Source of the DNA: Hirudinaria manillensis
Lineage: Eukaryota > Annelida > Clitellata > Hirudinida > Hirudinidae
Direction of reading: 5' to 3'
Length of the DNA stretch: 64,000 bases
Assembly (NCBI GenBank): GCA_034509925.1
Contig: CM067531.1
Span: 4,682,001 to 4,746,000 of the forward strand
Shown here in pieces: positions 1 to 11,085 of the stretch. The position numbers and the translations under genes are program-made. Each line of letters starts with the position of its first letter. Position 1 is the first letter of the stretch. The notes under the pieces were generated by a model that saw only the letters and a program-made list of their open reading frames with translations, had not been told where the DNA came from and did not search any database.

Positions 1-197
1 AAATTGGTAACCATCACGACTGCGATCAGCAGCTAACTCCTCCCCAGCAACACCATCATCATAATCACCACCATCATCATCATCAACAGCAGCAACAACA
101 ACAGCAGACACAGCAACATTTGAACAAGCAAATCAAGCACGCCAATCATCAACCGAGATCTCCCCAACTTCATCACAAGCTTGAAACGCGGACGTAA
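1..197 (+). CDS. C-terminal tail of an upstream gene, His/Gln-rich (partial)
   Basis: Reading from base 3, one frame stays open for 64 codons and ends at TAA 195-197; the other two forward frames are closed early. The peptide has a run of histidines with one Asn, then a run of glutamines, then a basic His-rich end finishing in LETRT. Such tails are common in transcription factors and signalling proteins, but this one does not identify a family. It is seen only as the end of a last exon, because the 5' part lies outside the window. An AATAAA at 424-429 fits its polyadenylation. It is followed closely by the TATA box of the TRPV gene on the same strand. The low-complexity codons could in principle be a chance open frame over a CAT/CAA microsatellite, but the frame continues well past the repeat. 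Confidence 0.55.
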   Translation, partial: IGNHHDCDQQLTPPQQHHHHNHHHHHHQQQQQQQQTQQHLNKQIKHANHQPRSPQLHHKLETRT

Positions 198-602
198 AAT
201 TTCAGTCCACTTTTAACTTCAGCCCGGAAGTTCGGCGTCGATATTCTCCATTATTCTTCACCAATTTGTTCAAGCAATCCATGTCGAACTGAAATTATAT
301 TTGGTGGTTTCACTGAAAACTTTCCTTTCGCAATAGATTGATTGATTGGTTGATTGATTGATTGATTGATTGATTGATAAGATCCGAGCCGACAACCGAT
401 GACCATAATTCAATTATTCTTTCAATAAAAACCTCAGAGTTGAGTGTCCAATTAAAAAACGACGCATTTCGTCGAGTGCCATTGACGGAAGTCCTGGCGC
501 TCGTGTCGCCATGGAAACAAATGATAGCAAAACCAATGGAGTTATCGATTCATTCGTTCTCGAGCGCCTGGAGTTGTCGACGACGATACACTTTCCACGG
601 GT
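198..602 (+). other. 3' UTR of upstream gene and intergenic spacer
   Basis: No gene is visible. The stretch holds an ATTG/ATTGATTG tandem repeat at about 336-378, an AATAAA polyadenylation signal at 424-429, and AT-rich then moderately GC-rich sequence leading to the TATA box at 603. Start-to-stop spacing between the two genes is under 500 bp. Confidence 0.5.
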
Positions 603-609
603 TATAAAA
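603..609 (+). promoter_or_regulatory. TATA box of the TRPV gene
   Basis: TATAAAA lies 74 bases upstream of the ATG used for the TRPV channel. This spacing would put a start site near 630-640 and leave a 5' leader of about 50 bases. It is the only TATA-like element in an otherwise less AT-rich patch (480-700), which supports a real core promoter. Confidence 0.55.
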
Positions 610-682
610 GCCCCTGCGCTGCTGGGACGATCACCGATTTTGGGCAGGGATCGAATATCTGGGGACTAGACACTGACTTCGC

Positions 683-3600
683 ATGGGGAACAAGTTGGGG
701 AGTCAAGTCTCTGATGCCGTCAAGCAGCAGGCGGCAGGGGGTGCCGGTCAAACTCCGATCTATCAGTACACGGATGTCAATGGCGGAGGAGAACTCATCG
801 AACTGATGAAAAAGGTAATTGGAAATTTTAGATTTAAAATCGTCGTCGTTCAATGCTCGAGGTCCTAAGTCTGCCTCTAAGGCTTCCAAGACGAAGGACT
901 ACAGGGAGGTTGACGAGAGGGTCAGAACTTGCTTCCTGCCCTACTTGTACAATGGCGGGGAAGGAGAAATCATCCACATCTCGGAAATCGTTCAGCTCAG
1001 GGAAGGATGGAAGAAAAGTGAATTCGATAAGAAAATGATGACCAATGTTTTCAACTTGGAATCGATGACCGAAGAAATATCGAGGAGAGGTTTATGGCAA
1101 TTTCTTTTTTCTTTAATGAATTTTAATAATAATAATAGTAAATATTTAAAATACGAGTATAATAATAAATGTTTAAAGTATGTAATATAGTGAATGCGAT
1201 AGGAAATATGAATATTTCCTTTTTCATATTGTTGGATCCCTAGATCCAATAAATTGAAGAATAATTAAAATTATATTGCCGATTAATTAATTTAATAATT
1301 AATTAAATTTAGTGGCAATATAATTTGAGAATTAATTAATTGGTGCTATTCAGACTCTTTGGTTATGTACCTTGACAAATGGATTTATCTCGGAAAGTAG
1401 AGCGAGAGTTAGAGAACAGCAGATTTCAAGACTTAGACATTTGAGCATTGTACATCTTCCAAGCCATCTGACAACTTTCAATAAACCTGACCTTCTATAA
1501 TTAGTTTGAGGACCCCGGGTTATTACATTGGTGTCAGGAGTTGGATTTAGAGTTAAAGGGTGTCCAAAAGTAACTAAGGTAGAAGCTTGTTTAATTGAAA
1601 AGTGAAGGATGCCGAAGTACTTGGATGAATTGTACGTGCCTCGATTGAGACAAGAATTGAGAGATCGTGGCCTGGATTGGAAAGGCACGAAAGCTGAGAT
1701 ACGAGAGCGACTTGGGACATGGCTGACAGAGAATGGCCATGACCCAGAGGAATACGAATTCGAGAATCCATCCCATAAAAAAATGGATGAATTTCTTGAT
1801 TTTATGAAAAAGTCCGTAGATGAGTTGAGGAGGAGTATTAGGGGCGATTTGAAAAACACAGCGATTCCATGTCAGGATGTCTCGCTGGTTTCGGGTGAAA
1901 ACTCTACCGAGAAGAGTCCTGTTGGTTCTTTTGAATTCGAGTCCGAATATAGTAAGTTTCGGAGAAAGTTTGTAGAGAAGTCTAGGAGGATTATTAGGGG
2001 CGATTTGGAAAACACAGCGGTTCCATGTCAGGATGTCTCGTTGGCTTCGGGTGAAGACTCTGCCGAGAAGAGTCCTGTTGGTTCTTTTGAGGAGAGCAAA
2101 GTGGTGCTTCCATCTTGCGAAGAACAAGGAGAGGAACTCTGCAAGGTTACCAACGAAGAACAAATCATGTCCGTTGTTCCAGGTACCGTTTCTGGCAGCA
2201 TTGGGATGGAGTCATTAGAAGGCACATCCAACCACAGTGCGTGCGTGTCTCCAGAAACTCTGTGCTTGATGGCAGACTTAGAGAACTCGACGTTGGAGCC
2301 CATAGAGTTACCAAATCAGGTCGAGTCGTCAGCAGGGCCCAGAGAGCTCACGGACGTTTTAGTGGAGCAAGTGGGACTTTCGGAGGAGCCTGTGGGATTG
2401 CCGGTGGATCATGTGGAGTTGTTGGTGCAGCCCGAGGAGTTACTGATGAGTCACGTGGAGTTGCCGGTGGAGCGCACGGATTTGATGGTGGAACAAGTAG
2501 AGTCTACAGAACAGCCCATGGATTTACCAGCGGATGTTTCGGCTCCATTGGAAATAACAGAAGGGAGTGCTCGGGATTTCAGGAGAGTGCCTAGCATGGA
2601 AAGTGAAGCAGGTGATCCTGAGGAGAGTCTGGGATCTGGCGACATCGTGGAGCAGGAGGGTGTGCATAGAAATGGCGATGTTCCGCGGCTGAAACTTGCG
2701 GGACGCAGAAATAAAAGGGACGAGACAGAAATCCCAGAAGATGACAAAGCAAATGGATCTGGGATTTGCAGCCATGAGATTGTTGGAAGATCGGATCCTA
2801 TTCCTAGAGTAAAAATGAAAATGGGAATAGATGTCTGTTCGGGACGAACAGATTTAAGGAGGGGGCAGTGTTGGATCCCTAGATCCAATAAATTGAAGAA
2901 TAATTAAAATTATATTGCCGATTAATTAATTTAATAATTAATTAAATGTAGTGGCAATATAATTTGAGAATTAATTAATTGGTGCTATTCAAACTCTTTG
3001 GTTATGTACCTTGACAAATGGATTTATCTCGGAAAGTAGAGCGAGAGTTAGAGAACAGCAGACTTCAAGACTTAGACATTTGAGCATTGTACATCTTCCA
3101 AGCCATCTGACAACTTTCAATAAACCTGACCTTCTATAATTAGTTTGAGGACCCCGGGTTATTACAATATTAAGAGGTTTGTTCTCAAACTGTCCTTTTA
3201 TTACGAAGCATTTTATTTCGAGAACTTTATAAACTTTGACTTAAATCTCTTAAATCACTTTATATGCTTACATTATAAGCTTACTACACTTTTGAAACTT
3301 TGCACCAATAAAATAAAATAACAGAGAAACGTGTCAACAGGACATCAATACAAAGAGGTTTGTTGGAGGTTAGACAAAAGAGGAAGTCTTGGAGAGACGC
3401 CGCTCCATGTTTGCTTCTTGAAGGGAACTTCAATCCATGCCGACCTTGCCAAACGACTCCTCAACATTTTTCCAAGACTCGTCAAAGACATTTACCTTCT
3501 CAACGAATTCTACGGTTGGTTTGCTTTCAAGTACCAATTTTGTTTTGTTTTGTGATGACGTAATATCTGTTGGGTATCACGTTGTTCACGTTGATTGCAA

Positions 3601-6600
3601 ATGCTGGAGTTTAATCTATCAACAACCAGTTATATAAGCGAAATTTCATATGTATTTCGATAAAGATCCACAAAGATATACAAAGATGTATATATATTTA
3701 TATATTCATATGACAAAACACTTTAGTAACTGGTTTGTAAATGAACTTTGTATATCTTTTTGTCATTTCGCATATTTATTATTTCTATTAATTGGCTTTA
3801 AAGTGGCTTAAATATTGTTCACTAAATGCAGTTTTACTGAAATTAAATATTAACGATTCATTTTAGAGTTTAATTACCTAATATTATCTATTAATTATAT
3901 TATGAAATGTTTATAATAATCGCATCAATATAATATCAAAACAGTTTTATCACACTTTATAATATACCCTAAAATATGCAATGTTTCATTTCTAACCAGA
4001 AGCGCCCATCATTTTGCAACTTAAGAATTGCAACGATATCACGTAACTGTGAGTGATCTTAAAACATGGAATGCAAACAAGGGCGTGGATTCCTAAACAC
4101 GTCCAGAAAGATATTTTGGATGTGCAATGGATTGATCTGTCTCTAAATAAGGAATTCTTTAAATATCTCGACAAATTTCTCCTCTCGTGCGTAAAACATG
4201 AAATTATTACTGTACAATTACAATTGTTTACAATTACAATTACTTACAATTACAATCGCTTACAATTACAATTGCTTACAATTACATGAGGTTACGCCTG
4301 AAGTCAAATGTAATTGACTTAATAAGCAGGACGTTGGTCTTTTTCTTCTCTCTAAATAAATGGCATGAAAACAATGCTTATTAAAAACGACATAAAAAGA
4401 TCAATTACCTCAAATCGTAATGAACTCAAACCACACTGCAACAACGTCGAAGTTAGTTTCTTGCTTCCAGAAAATTAAAAAATAAAAATCATAAAATAAA
4501 AAGTGTATTTCATTTCATAAAAATACATAATTCGAAAAAAATGTAATATTTCCAAGTGTTGAATTTATTTAAAAACGAATTATTTTATATTAAATATATA
4601 ATATTATATCTATTTTATGTTGTTTGTAGGTGTTAATTATTTATAATAATTTCTAGATTAAATTTTGAATAAATCTTTTCAATGTGAAAAGCCAGAATGA
4701 AGTTTGCCGAAATTCAGATTTCATAATAATGCTTCATCCACAGTTGATTGATTTCACAATGTGAATTTCACAGTTCATTGATTTCACAATGTGAATTTCA
4801 CAGTTGATTGATTTCATAATAATGCCTGATTCACCTAATCACCCGTGTTTGCCTAAGTTAATGGGACTGTTATGTGCATGATTTATTATGAACTAATTTG
4901 TTTATGATTTATTATGAATTTATTTATTTATTGTTTATTACGAATTTATTTATGATTTATTACATATTATGATTGAATTTCCTAACCCTAACCCTAACCC
5001 TAATTGTTAGTCACAATTGAATTTCACAAGCTTGTCGACGAAATCTTAACAATATTTTTTACTTTAACATTTTTTTTTATTTATATAAAAATAGCAAAAT
5101 ATTCCTTTTATTCCTACTTAAGTTCACGAGACACATTGGTTCCATTACTTTTAATTTGTCAGAAATAAAACCTAAAGGCACAAAAATAGGAAAATAAAAT
5201 TGAATTATTTTCGTTGCTCAAAAAAGGACGAGACGGTATTTTTGAAAAAATAATTTTAAAATAAAAAGAACCACATTCCTTTAAACAAAAATATACCCAT
5301 CTGTTATTCTCAATTGAACGTTTAAAAATAACAATTAACCGACAAGGAAATAAATAGAATTAGATTGAATAAAACGTTGAATTATTAATAACTTAAATAA
5401 ATAAATAAAACATTTAATTAGTAATAGATAAATTAATTAATTAATAAAACATTTAATTAGAAATAAGTTAATCAATAAACAAATTCGAAACACTTTCACT
5501 CCACTAGAGTCGTCAGTTTTATCTCGAATATGTATAAACGTCCAATTTCAATGAAACATCGTCAACCAATCAGGAGAGAGCGTTTTGCACATGTCCATTG
5601 TCAACGAAGACCCTGCCATGGTGAAGTTTCTGCTGGACAGGGGGGCGGATTACCATCAGAGGTGCTGCGGTAACTTTTACATCCCCGAGGACCTGAAAGC
5701 CTCCCGAACGAGTACCTTCCAACACGAGTGGTTCGAGCTGGCCAGGGACACGAATTATGACGGGTAACGATTACGACTTGAGGCTTTGAGTTCCTCGACT
5801 TGTACTTTGGAGGAGATTTTGTTGGTGATTTTGGTTTGTTTGAAGTTACACGTACTGGGGAGAGTTTCCGCTCTCATTTGCCACGTGTTTGGGTCAAGAG
5901 GAATGCATTCGTCTGCTCGTCGCTAGGGGCGCTGACGCCAATCTTCAGGATTCCCTGGGAAATACTGCTCTGCACATGATCGTCATACATTACCACAAGG
6001 TTGGTTATTAAATAAATAAATTAATAACAAATAAATAATAATAAATCAACCCATAAGATTGTAAATGGTATTTCAAGTTGAAGTGAACATTTGTTTCGTC
6101 ATCAGATGAACCAGAGGTGCCAAGTTGCAAAAGTGAGTTTGTGATTTTAGGGACGTACAAAGATAACAACAACATGGATTGTAATATGTAATAGTTAATA
6201 TTATTTGTTTAGTAATCTAATATAATTTAAATGGTTAATATAACTTTATAATTATAATAAGTAAAGCAAAGTATAAAAAAAGTATGAAAGCATTTAATAG
6301 TAATATTATAATTATGTTCATGCAATTAATTCGGAGCACGTAGTGATCATTCTGAAACTGAAACCTGGATTATTTACAGAGTTACGGAAATCCCGAGGTG
6401 AAATTCAACATTTTTATTTTGTCCTTTTTTTTTCACTCTTTTAAATATCGTAATATATCTAAAATTATGGCACGAATTTCTGTAGAATTATTTCACAGGA
6501 TTTGTTTGATCTTCTAATATCGTTCGGAGCGAAAATAAATTTGAAAAACAAGCAGAGCTTGACTCCATTAACGCTCGCTGCAAAACTCGGCCACAAAGAA

Positions 6601-8224
6601 GTGAATGTCCATAAAATAAGTTTTGCTTAAAAGCGAACAAGTGAAAGATTTAAAAGTGAATTGAACTTCTTAAGATCTACGACCACATCTTGAAAGTTGA
6701 CAGGGAAATGTACTGGATTTACGGAGACGTGGCCTGCGCAGGGTACCCTCTGGAGCACATGGACAGCATTTCAGAATCGGGAAGCATCAACAACGATTCA
6801 GTGCTTTGCCTTATAGTCTACGGGGTATCAATTAGCATTTCAATCGATTGAAGGCTACCAATCAGTTTTGTTTCAATCAGTTCAGTTGTCGACCCTCGGT
6901 TGACGTTCAATTTGAAAGTTTCAAGAATTTTTTTAAAAATAAAAGCAATTTTTAACTTTTAAACAAGATTGGAATAGAAAACGTAAAAGTATTTTTATTT
7001 TTAAAGAGTTATATCTGACTCTATGGCCTTAATAATAACGGTAACTTAATAATGGCGTTAACCGCTTGAAACAACTGAACATCAGAAACCGAGTGAAAAA
7101 TCCGTTTTCGAATTATTTGTTGGAATTGCAAACGGATTTGCGAGTTTTGCAATTGATTTGTTCACGTGGCTGTGTTTATTTGTCGCAATATTCCAGGATT
7201 TGCACCTGGACAATTCACAATATTGCCACGTAGTCGTTCTGATTTTATGATATTTCATGCAATTACGGAAGGATGTAAATTATTTTTTTGTATAATTTAC
7301 AGAAATTTCGTAAATTAAAAAATTACCTAAAATTGGAAATGTTAATTTTCTAATTTGAAATTATTCACGAAAGTGATACTTTTCGTGTTGGAAGGAAAAA
7401 CCCGAACATCTCGAGATGATCGATGGAACGGTTGCGCAGTTGCTGCACGAGAAATGGGAAACTTTTGCCAGGTTCAGGTGGAAAGAAACATTTTAAAGTC
7501 TTTGTTTGTCAAAAGATGTCGTTTAAAAGTTGTTTTTTAAAAGTCGTTGTTGAAAAAATTATGCAAAAAAAAATTATGTTTAAAAGTTGTTTGTTCGTCG
7601 AATTGCATTTTAATAATTCATTTCGTTTTCCAACGTGTTCTAATATTTTTCCAGATTTTTTAGGCGCTTCATTTTCTTCCTGGTATATTATACAATCGCT
7701 TCGGTGGCCTTTGCTCTGCGACCTGCCACCGTTGAACCTACGTGCATCACGTTTTCCTCCAACGTCACTTTGCTGACGAGGGAAGCCATTTTCGTGGATC
7801 CCTGTTATCAACTGCGCTTCGATTCGCCTGCAAATCAGGTTGGATCTAAAAAAAAAAAAGGAAGTTAAATTCATTTTAATGAGTAAATACTCAAAAATGA
7901 AAAAAAAATCAAATTTAAATTCATTCTGAAATTGAGCGCAGCATAAATTATAGATCAACCCTTGCATTACAATTTTTTCTGAGATTCCTAAAGAAGCGAT
8001 ATTTTTCAATTGTTCCAACAACCTTGCCTCAAAAATTGATTGCAACGAACCCAACGACCCTTTTGTAATCGTTTGTGAATGTTTTGTTGCAGGCGAGGAT
8101 CATCTTGGAGTTGTCGACGCTCGTGGGTTCATTCATTTACATCGTTCTTTCAATCAAAGAACTCCACCATCAGGGATATCAGAATTATTTAAGGACTATG
8201 GTTATGACTTTTCGATGGAATGAA

Positions 8225-8259
<35 letters not shown>

Positions 8260-10223
8260 TAATAAATATAATATAATATCATATTTATAGAAATAATAAT
8301 AATAAAAGTTAACAAGTGCATAATAATTACTTGATCAGACAGTGTCTCCATCTAAAACCATGTTCCTAACATCAAATATATTGGTCATAATCATGGTCCC
8401 CTGTACTGGGATGTGCAAGTACAAGTGCGCCGATGTACTTGCAGTACTGGTTCTTCTTTTTGCTGGACCTTACTTCCTTTTCTTCTGCAGGTCTCTGTTT
8501 TCTCAATTTAAAAGTATTCAAAGATTTATTATTATTCATAATTATTTAAAAGTTTATTTTCCATAATTACTTAGAAAAATAAAGGTTATTAAAAAATATA
8601 TTTCATTATTGCCTCGGATTACTTTATTATATAATTGATTATTAATTAATTGATTATTTGAATAATAGTTTCAAAATGAATTTTTAAAAAAGGGGTTTCA
8701 AAACAGTCGGAGAGTTTGTGGTGATGATATACCAAATGGTCGTTACTGATCTCCTCCGCTTCTTCTCCATCTATCTCATCTTCCTCATTGGCTTCTCTCA
8801 AGGTCAAGTTCATCTGACACCGGATTTTGGTTGCTAGTATTCTAAATGTCACAGAATGTCTCGAAATGTCGTATTTGTCATTATCATTAATTTCACCATG
8901 AAATAGTTTTTATTCGTGGCAATATCGTGCTTTTGCAACGAGTAATGTTTAAGTGCTTCTGGAAGCCCATTATTAGTAAACAACCTACAGGTCATTATAA
9001 TGAATTATGATAATTAATGCCACAGCCATGTTCACCATGTTCAGAGGATATAAGAACCAGATGTTCGAAGATGCCACAGAATCAATAATGGCCATGTTCC
9101 GCATGTCCATCGGAGCTTTTGCAGACATTTACTCCAAATTGGAAACCAACGTCACCCTGACCATGATTAAGGAGAATCCCAGGGTTGATATTTTATGAAT
9201 ATTTTATGAACAACAACAACAACAACAATAATAATAATAATAATGAGTTAGGTTAATGATTGTACAGGAAGCTCAGGGTCACATCTATACTGTTCAGGTG
9301 AATCATTTCTTAAAGTTCAGATGTTCAGGCTTTTCAATCTTTTTAATTAATTTGAAAAAAAAGATATCTTTAAGTGGAAAAATAGAAGCTATCGTAATGC
9401 CTACGATAACAGCAATTACCTATAAAAAACATTTATAATTTCAGGCCATATTTGTTGTTTACATGGTCCTCGTAGCTCTGTTGTTGGTCAACATGTTAAT
9501 AGCCATGATGGGCCACACCTACGATTGCGTCAACCAATCACAGAGGGAGTGGCTTCGACAGGTCTGTTTCCCTTGAAATGATTGGTCGAACGATTGGTCA
9601 TCATAACAAGCAAATTGGAGGATGTTTGCTCAAAAGATGTGTCTAAATATGGTTTAAATAAGGTTCCAGTTGAGAACAATGACAGTACCATAAACGTAAA
9701 TATTTGTCATTAACATTGATCACAAATTATTTCTGCTTTTCAAGTTTTGTTCCTAATAAAAATATTCATTTAATTAAGTTATATTTAATTAATTTTGCTT
9801 TATTCATTTTTCTTTAAAGTTATTGTTGCTTTTATATCAAATGGTTGATACAATCAAAACATGAATTCAATCGGATGTCAAAGTATTTTCTGAACGTTGA
9901 CGTCTCTTTCAATGAAGCCATTGAAATGTTAAAGAATAAAAAGCCATCATTTTTAATTGCAACAGTGGGCGAAAATAATTCTGATCGTGGAGCAGACGAT
10001 AACGACAGACGCGCGAAGAGTGGAGCAGTTGAGGTATTCTCAGCCAATGAGAGATGGAAGAAGGGCTCTGACTTTACGCTGGCATCTTTCGGTGAGAACC
10101 TTTGGACCTTTCTCGCAACTTTTCACATCTGACCTCTGACCTATGACCTGCTAACCTCAGAAGGAAGAACAGGAGAAGATGGAACTGCAGAGACAAGCGG
10201 AAAGGCAGCAGACACGTCGCTGA
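683..10223 (+). CDS. TRPV-family cation channel, OSM-9/Inactive type
   Basis: Seventeen exons: 683-814, 870-1089, 3341-3514, 5574-5763, 5846-5999, 6499-6600, 6675-6824, 7395-7477, 7664-7838, 8093-8200, 8339-8490, 8693-8802, 9026-9183, 9268-9297, 9445-9561, 9966-10091, 10161-10223. All phases agree and give 747 residues. The N-terminus starts MGN and has the [11 protein letters not shown] block of invertebrate TRPVs. Ankyrin repeats follow (about residues 110-400; [46 protein letters not shown]). Six membrane segments lie at about 405-670, with a pore loop around SIGAFADIY (611-619) and S6 [11 protein letters not shown]. The C-terminus keeps [10 protein letters not shown] and [15 protein letters not shown], seen in the family. 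Relatives act in ciliated mechano- or chemosensory neurons and pair with a Nanchung/OCR subunit. The tail is shorter than in known OSM-9/Iav proteins. The start of exon 2 is the least certain boundary (870 or 879). Intron 2 carries an LTR element. Confidence 0.9.
1230..1527 (+). repeat. 5' LTR
   Basis: This copy is 298 bp, starts TGTTGGATCC and ends GGGTTATTACA. It contains an inverted-repeat AT-rich block (ATTAATTAATTTAATAATTAATTAA) in its first third. AATAAA motifs occur near both ends, one of them (CAATAAACCTGACC) about 45 bp before the end. It matches the 3' copy except at three positions. Confidence 0.93.
1609..2907 (+). CDS. SAP-domain, gag-like protein of the LTR element
   Basis: A 432-residue open frame fills the interior of the element. 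Residues about 1-40 form a SAP-type helix-turn-helix ([20 protein letters not shown]), a DNA/chromatin-binding fold that also occurs at the start of some arthropod retroelement Gag proteins. The rest is acidic and low in complexity. It has two tandem copies of a roughly 36-residue unit ([17 protein letters not shown] and [17 protein letters not shown]) and then a long run of short VEQ/VELP/EEP-type repeats (about residues 235-310). No zinc knuckle, protease or RT motif is seen. The frame runs through the polypurine tract and stops 39 bases inside the 3' LTR. It could be a reduced Gag or a captured host SAP protein; I cannot decide which. Confidence 0.75.
   Translation: MPKYLDELYVPRLRQELRDRGLDWKGTKAEIRERLGTWLTENGHDPEEYEFENPSHKKMDEFLDFMKKSVDELRRSIRGDLKNTAIPCQDVSLVSGENSTEKSPVGSFEFESEYSKFRRKFVEKSRRIIRGDLENTAVPCQDVSLASGEDSAEKSPVGSFEESKVVLPSCEEQGEELCKVTNEEQIMSVVPGTVSGSIGMESLEGTSNHSACVSPETLCLMADLENSTLEPIELPNQVESSAGPRELTDVLVEQVGLSEEPVGLPVDHVELLVQPEELLMSHVELPVERTDLMVEQVESTEQPMDLPADVSAPLEITEGSARDFRRVPSMESEAGDPEESLGSGDIVEQEGVHRNGDVPRLKLAGRRNKRDETEIPEDDKANGSGICSHEIVGRSDPIPRVKMKMGIDVCSGRTDLRRGQCWIPRSNKLKNN
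2869..3166 (+). repeat. 3' LTR
   Basis: This copy is 298 bp with the same TG...CA ends as the 5' LTR and follows the polypurine tract directly. Three substitutions separate the two copies: one in the AT-rich block, one in the GCTATTCA(G/A)ACTC region and one in CAGCAGA(T/C)TTC. No indels were seen. Confidence 0.93.
4210..4288 (+). repeat. Minisatellite of CAATTACAATTGCTTA-type units
   Basis: About five imperfect copies of a 15-17 base unit built from ACAATTACAATTGCTT. It lies in TRPV intron 3. The short open frame across it is a product of the repeat. Confidence 0.7.
4741..4820 (+). repeat. 30-bp tandem repeat, 2.7 copies
   Basis: Units start at 4741, 4771 and 4801 (CAGTTGATTGATTTCACAAT...). 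The first two differ by one base. The array is in TRPV intron 3. Confidence 0.85.
4981..5003 (+). repeat. Interstitial telomere-like repeat
   Basis: Three and a half units of CCCTAA in an AT-rich intron. The motif is the vertebrate-type telomere repeat, which is also used by many non-arthropod invertebrates. It may mark an old break repair or simply be a short microsatellite. Confidence 0.7.
8224..8262 (+). repeat. (AAT)n microsatellite in TRPV intron 10
   Basis: About thirteen AAT units with one AAC. Smaller AAC/AAT runs also lie at about 9209-9243 in intron 13. Confidence 0.85.
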
Positions 10224-10449
10224 ATGTTTTCATCTTTCCATCCTCTTAACCCCGGGAATTTATTGTCGCTTGAACAACGCCCAAATTGATGTTTATTCCT
10301 TCAATTTGAATTACAAATTATGCCTGTAAAATTGTCATAAACTTTCATTTTTCCATTAGAAAATGAATTAAATCGACTTTGGAATTATTTCTTAATATGA
10401 AATATAATACCGGAAAAATAAAAATAGCAATAATAATAATAATAATAAC

Positions 10450-10485
<36 letters not shown>

Positions 10486-11085
10486 CATCATAATCATCAT
10501 AATCATAATTCATAATTTTCCGCGATGTCGGGTTCCAGAAGCATTGAAGCGGACGACTTTTAAAGCAAGATTTAAGACTTGGATGCTTTCGAAATGTCAG
10601 TGAATGGAAAATTGTTTTTCAATCTTTCAATCCTTTTTGATTGGAAGCTAGGATTGAAGAGCCACCTCTCGCACATGGATTGAATTTATGAAGGACTTTT
10701 CTTCTTCTTCTTCTTTTATGCAAACGAAGTCGGTGGCGTGTTGCTCAGTGGAGGAGGGAATTCTTCTTTCAAATTCAATCAAAACTTTTCGACATTTTGT
10801 CGTTTTGAGATTTTGTGATTCACTTTCGCAATTTTCGTGCGGAATGTTTGTCTCTCTCTCTCTCTCTCTTTGAAGGTGTTTGCTTTGAACTTTTTTATTT
10901 TTAATAATTTAACTTAGGTAGTTATTTTGCAACTACTTCGTAGAAAAAAGCATATTTCTCTGATTTGCCAGAAGTTCAGAGATTTGTTTAATTTGGTTTT
11001 GTCTTGAAATTCTCTAGAATTCATTTCTCCGAAGTAATTTATGGCAAAGAAAAGCTAAAAATCTACAACAAGGAGATGAAAATTT
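10224..11085. other. Intergenic region between convergent TRPV and GPCR genes
   Basis: This holds the 3' ends of both genes. An AATAAA near 10417 suits the TRPV transcript. TTTATT near 10895 reads as a polyadenylation signal for the minus-strand receptor. An (AAT)n/(ATC)n microsatellite covers about 10427-10508, and a short CT run lies at 10853-10869. No additional coding exon was recognised. Confidence 0.55.

Larger units (their letters stand above)
1226..3170 (+). mobile_element. Complete non-autonomous LTR retrotransposon with 4-bp target duplication
   Basis: Two 298-bp direct repeats begin TG and end CA (1230-1527 and 2869-3166) and differ at only three bases. They are flanked by ATAT at 1226-1229 and 3167-3170. 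A primer-binding-site-like stretch starts directly after the 5' repeat (TTGGTGTCAGGAGTTGG, 1528-1544). A purine-rich tract ending GGAGGGGGCAG lies directly before the 3' repeat (to 2868). The 1341-bp interior holds a single open frame and no reverse transcriptase, integrase or protease. All the terminal hallmarks of an LTR element are visible in the sequence. The lack of pol means it would need enzymes from another element. It sits in sense orientation in TRPV intron 2. The near-identical repeats imply a recent insertion. Confidence 0.93.

Noticed and set aside
1350-2163. Minus-strand frames across the LTR element
   Set aside because: They are antisense shadows of the SAP frame and contain its internal duplication in reverse; no independent motif.
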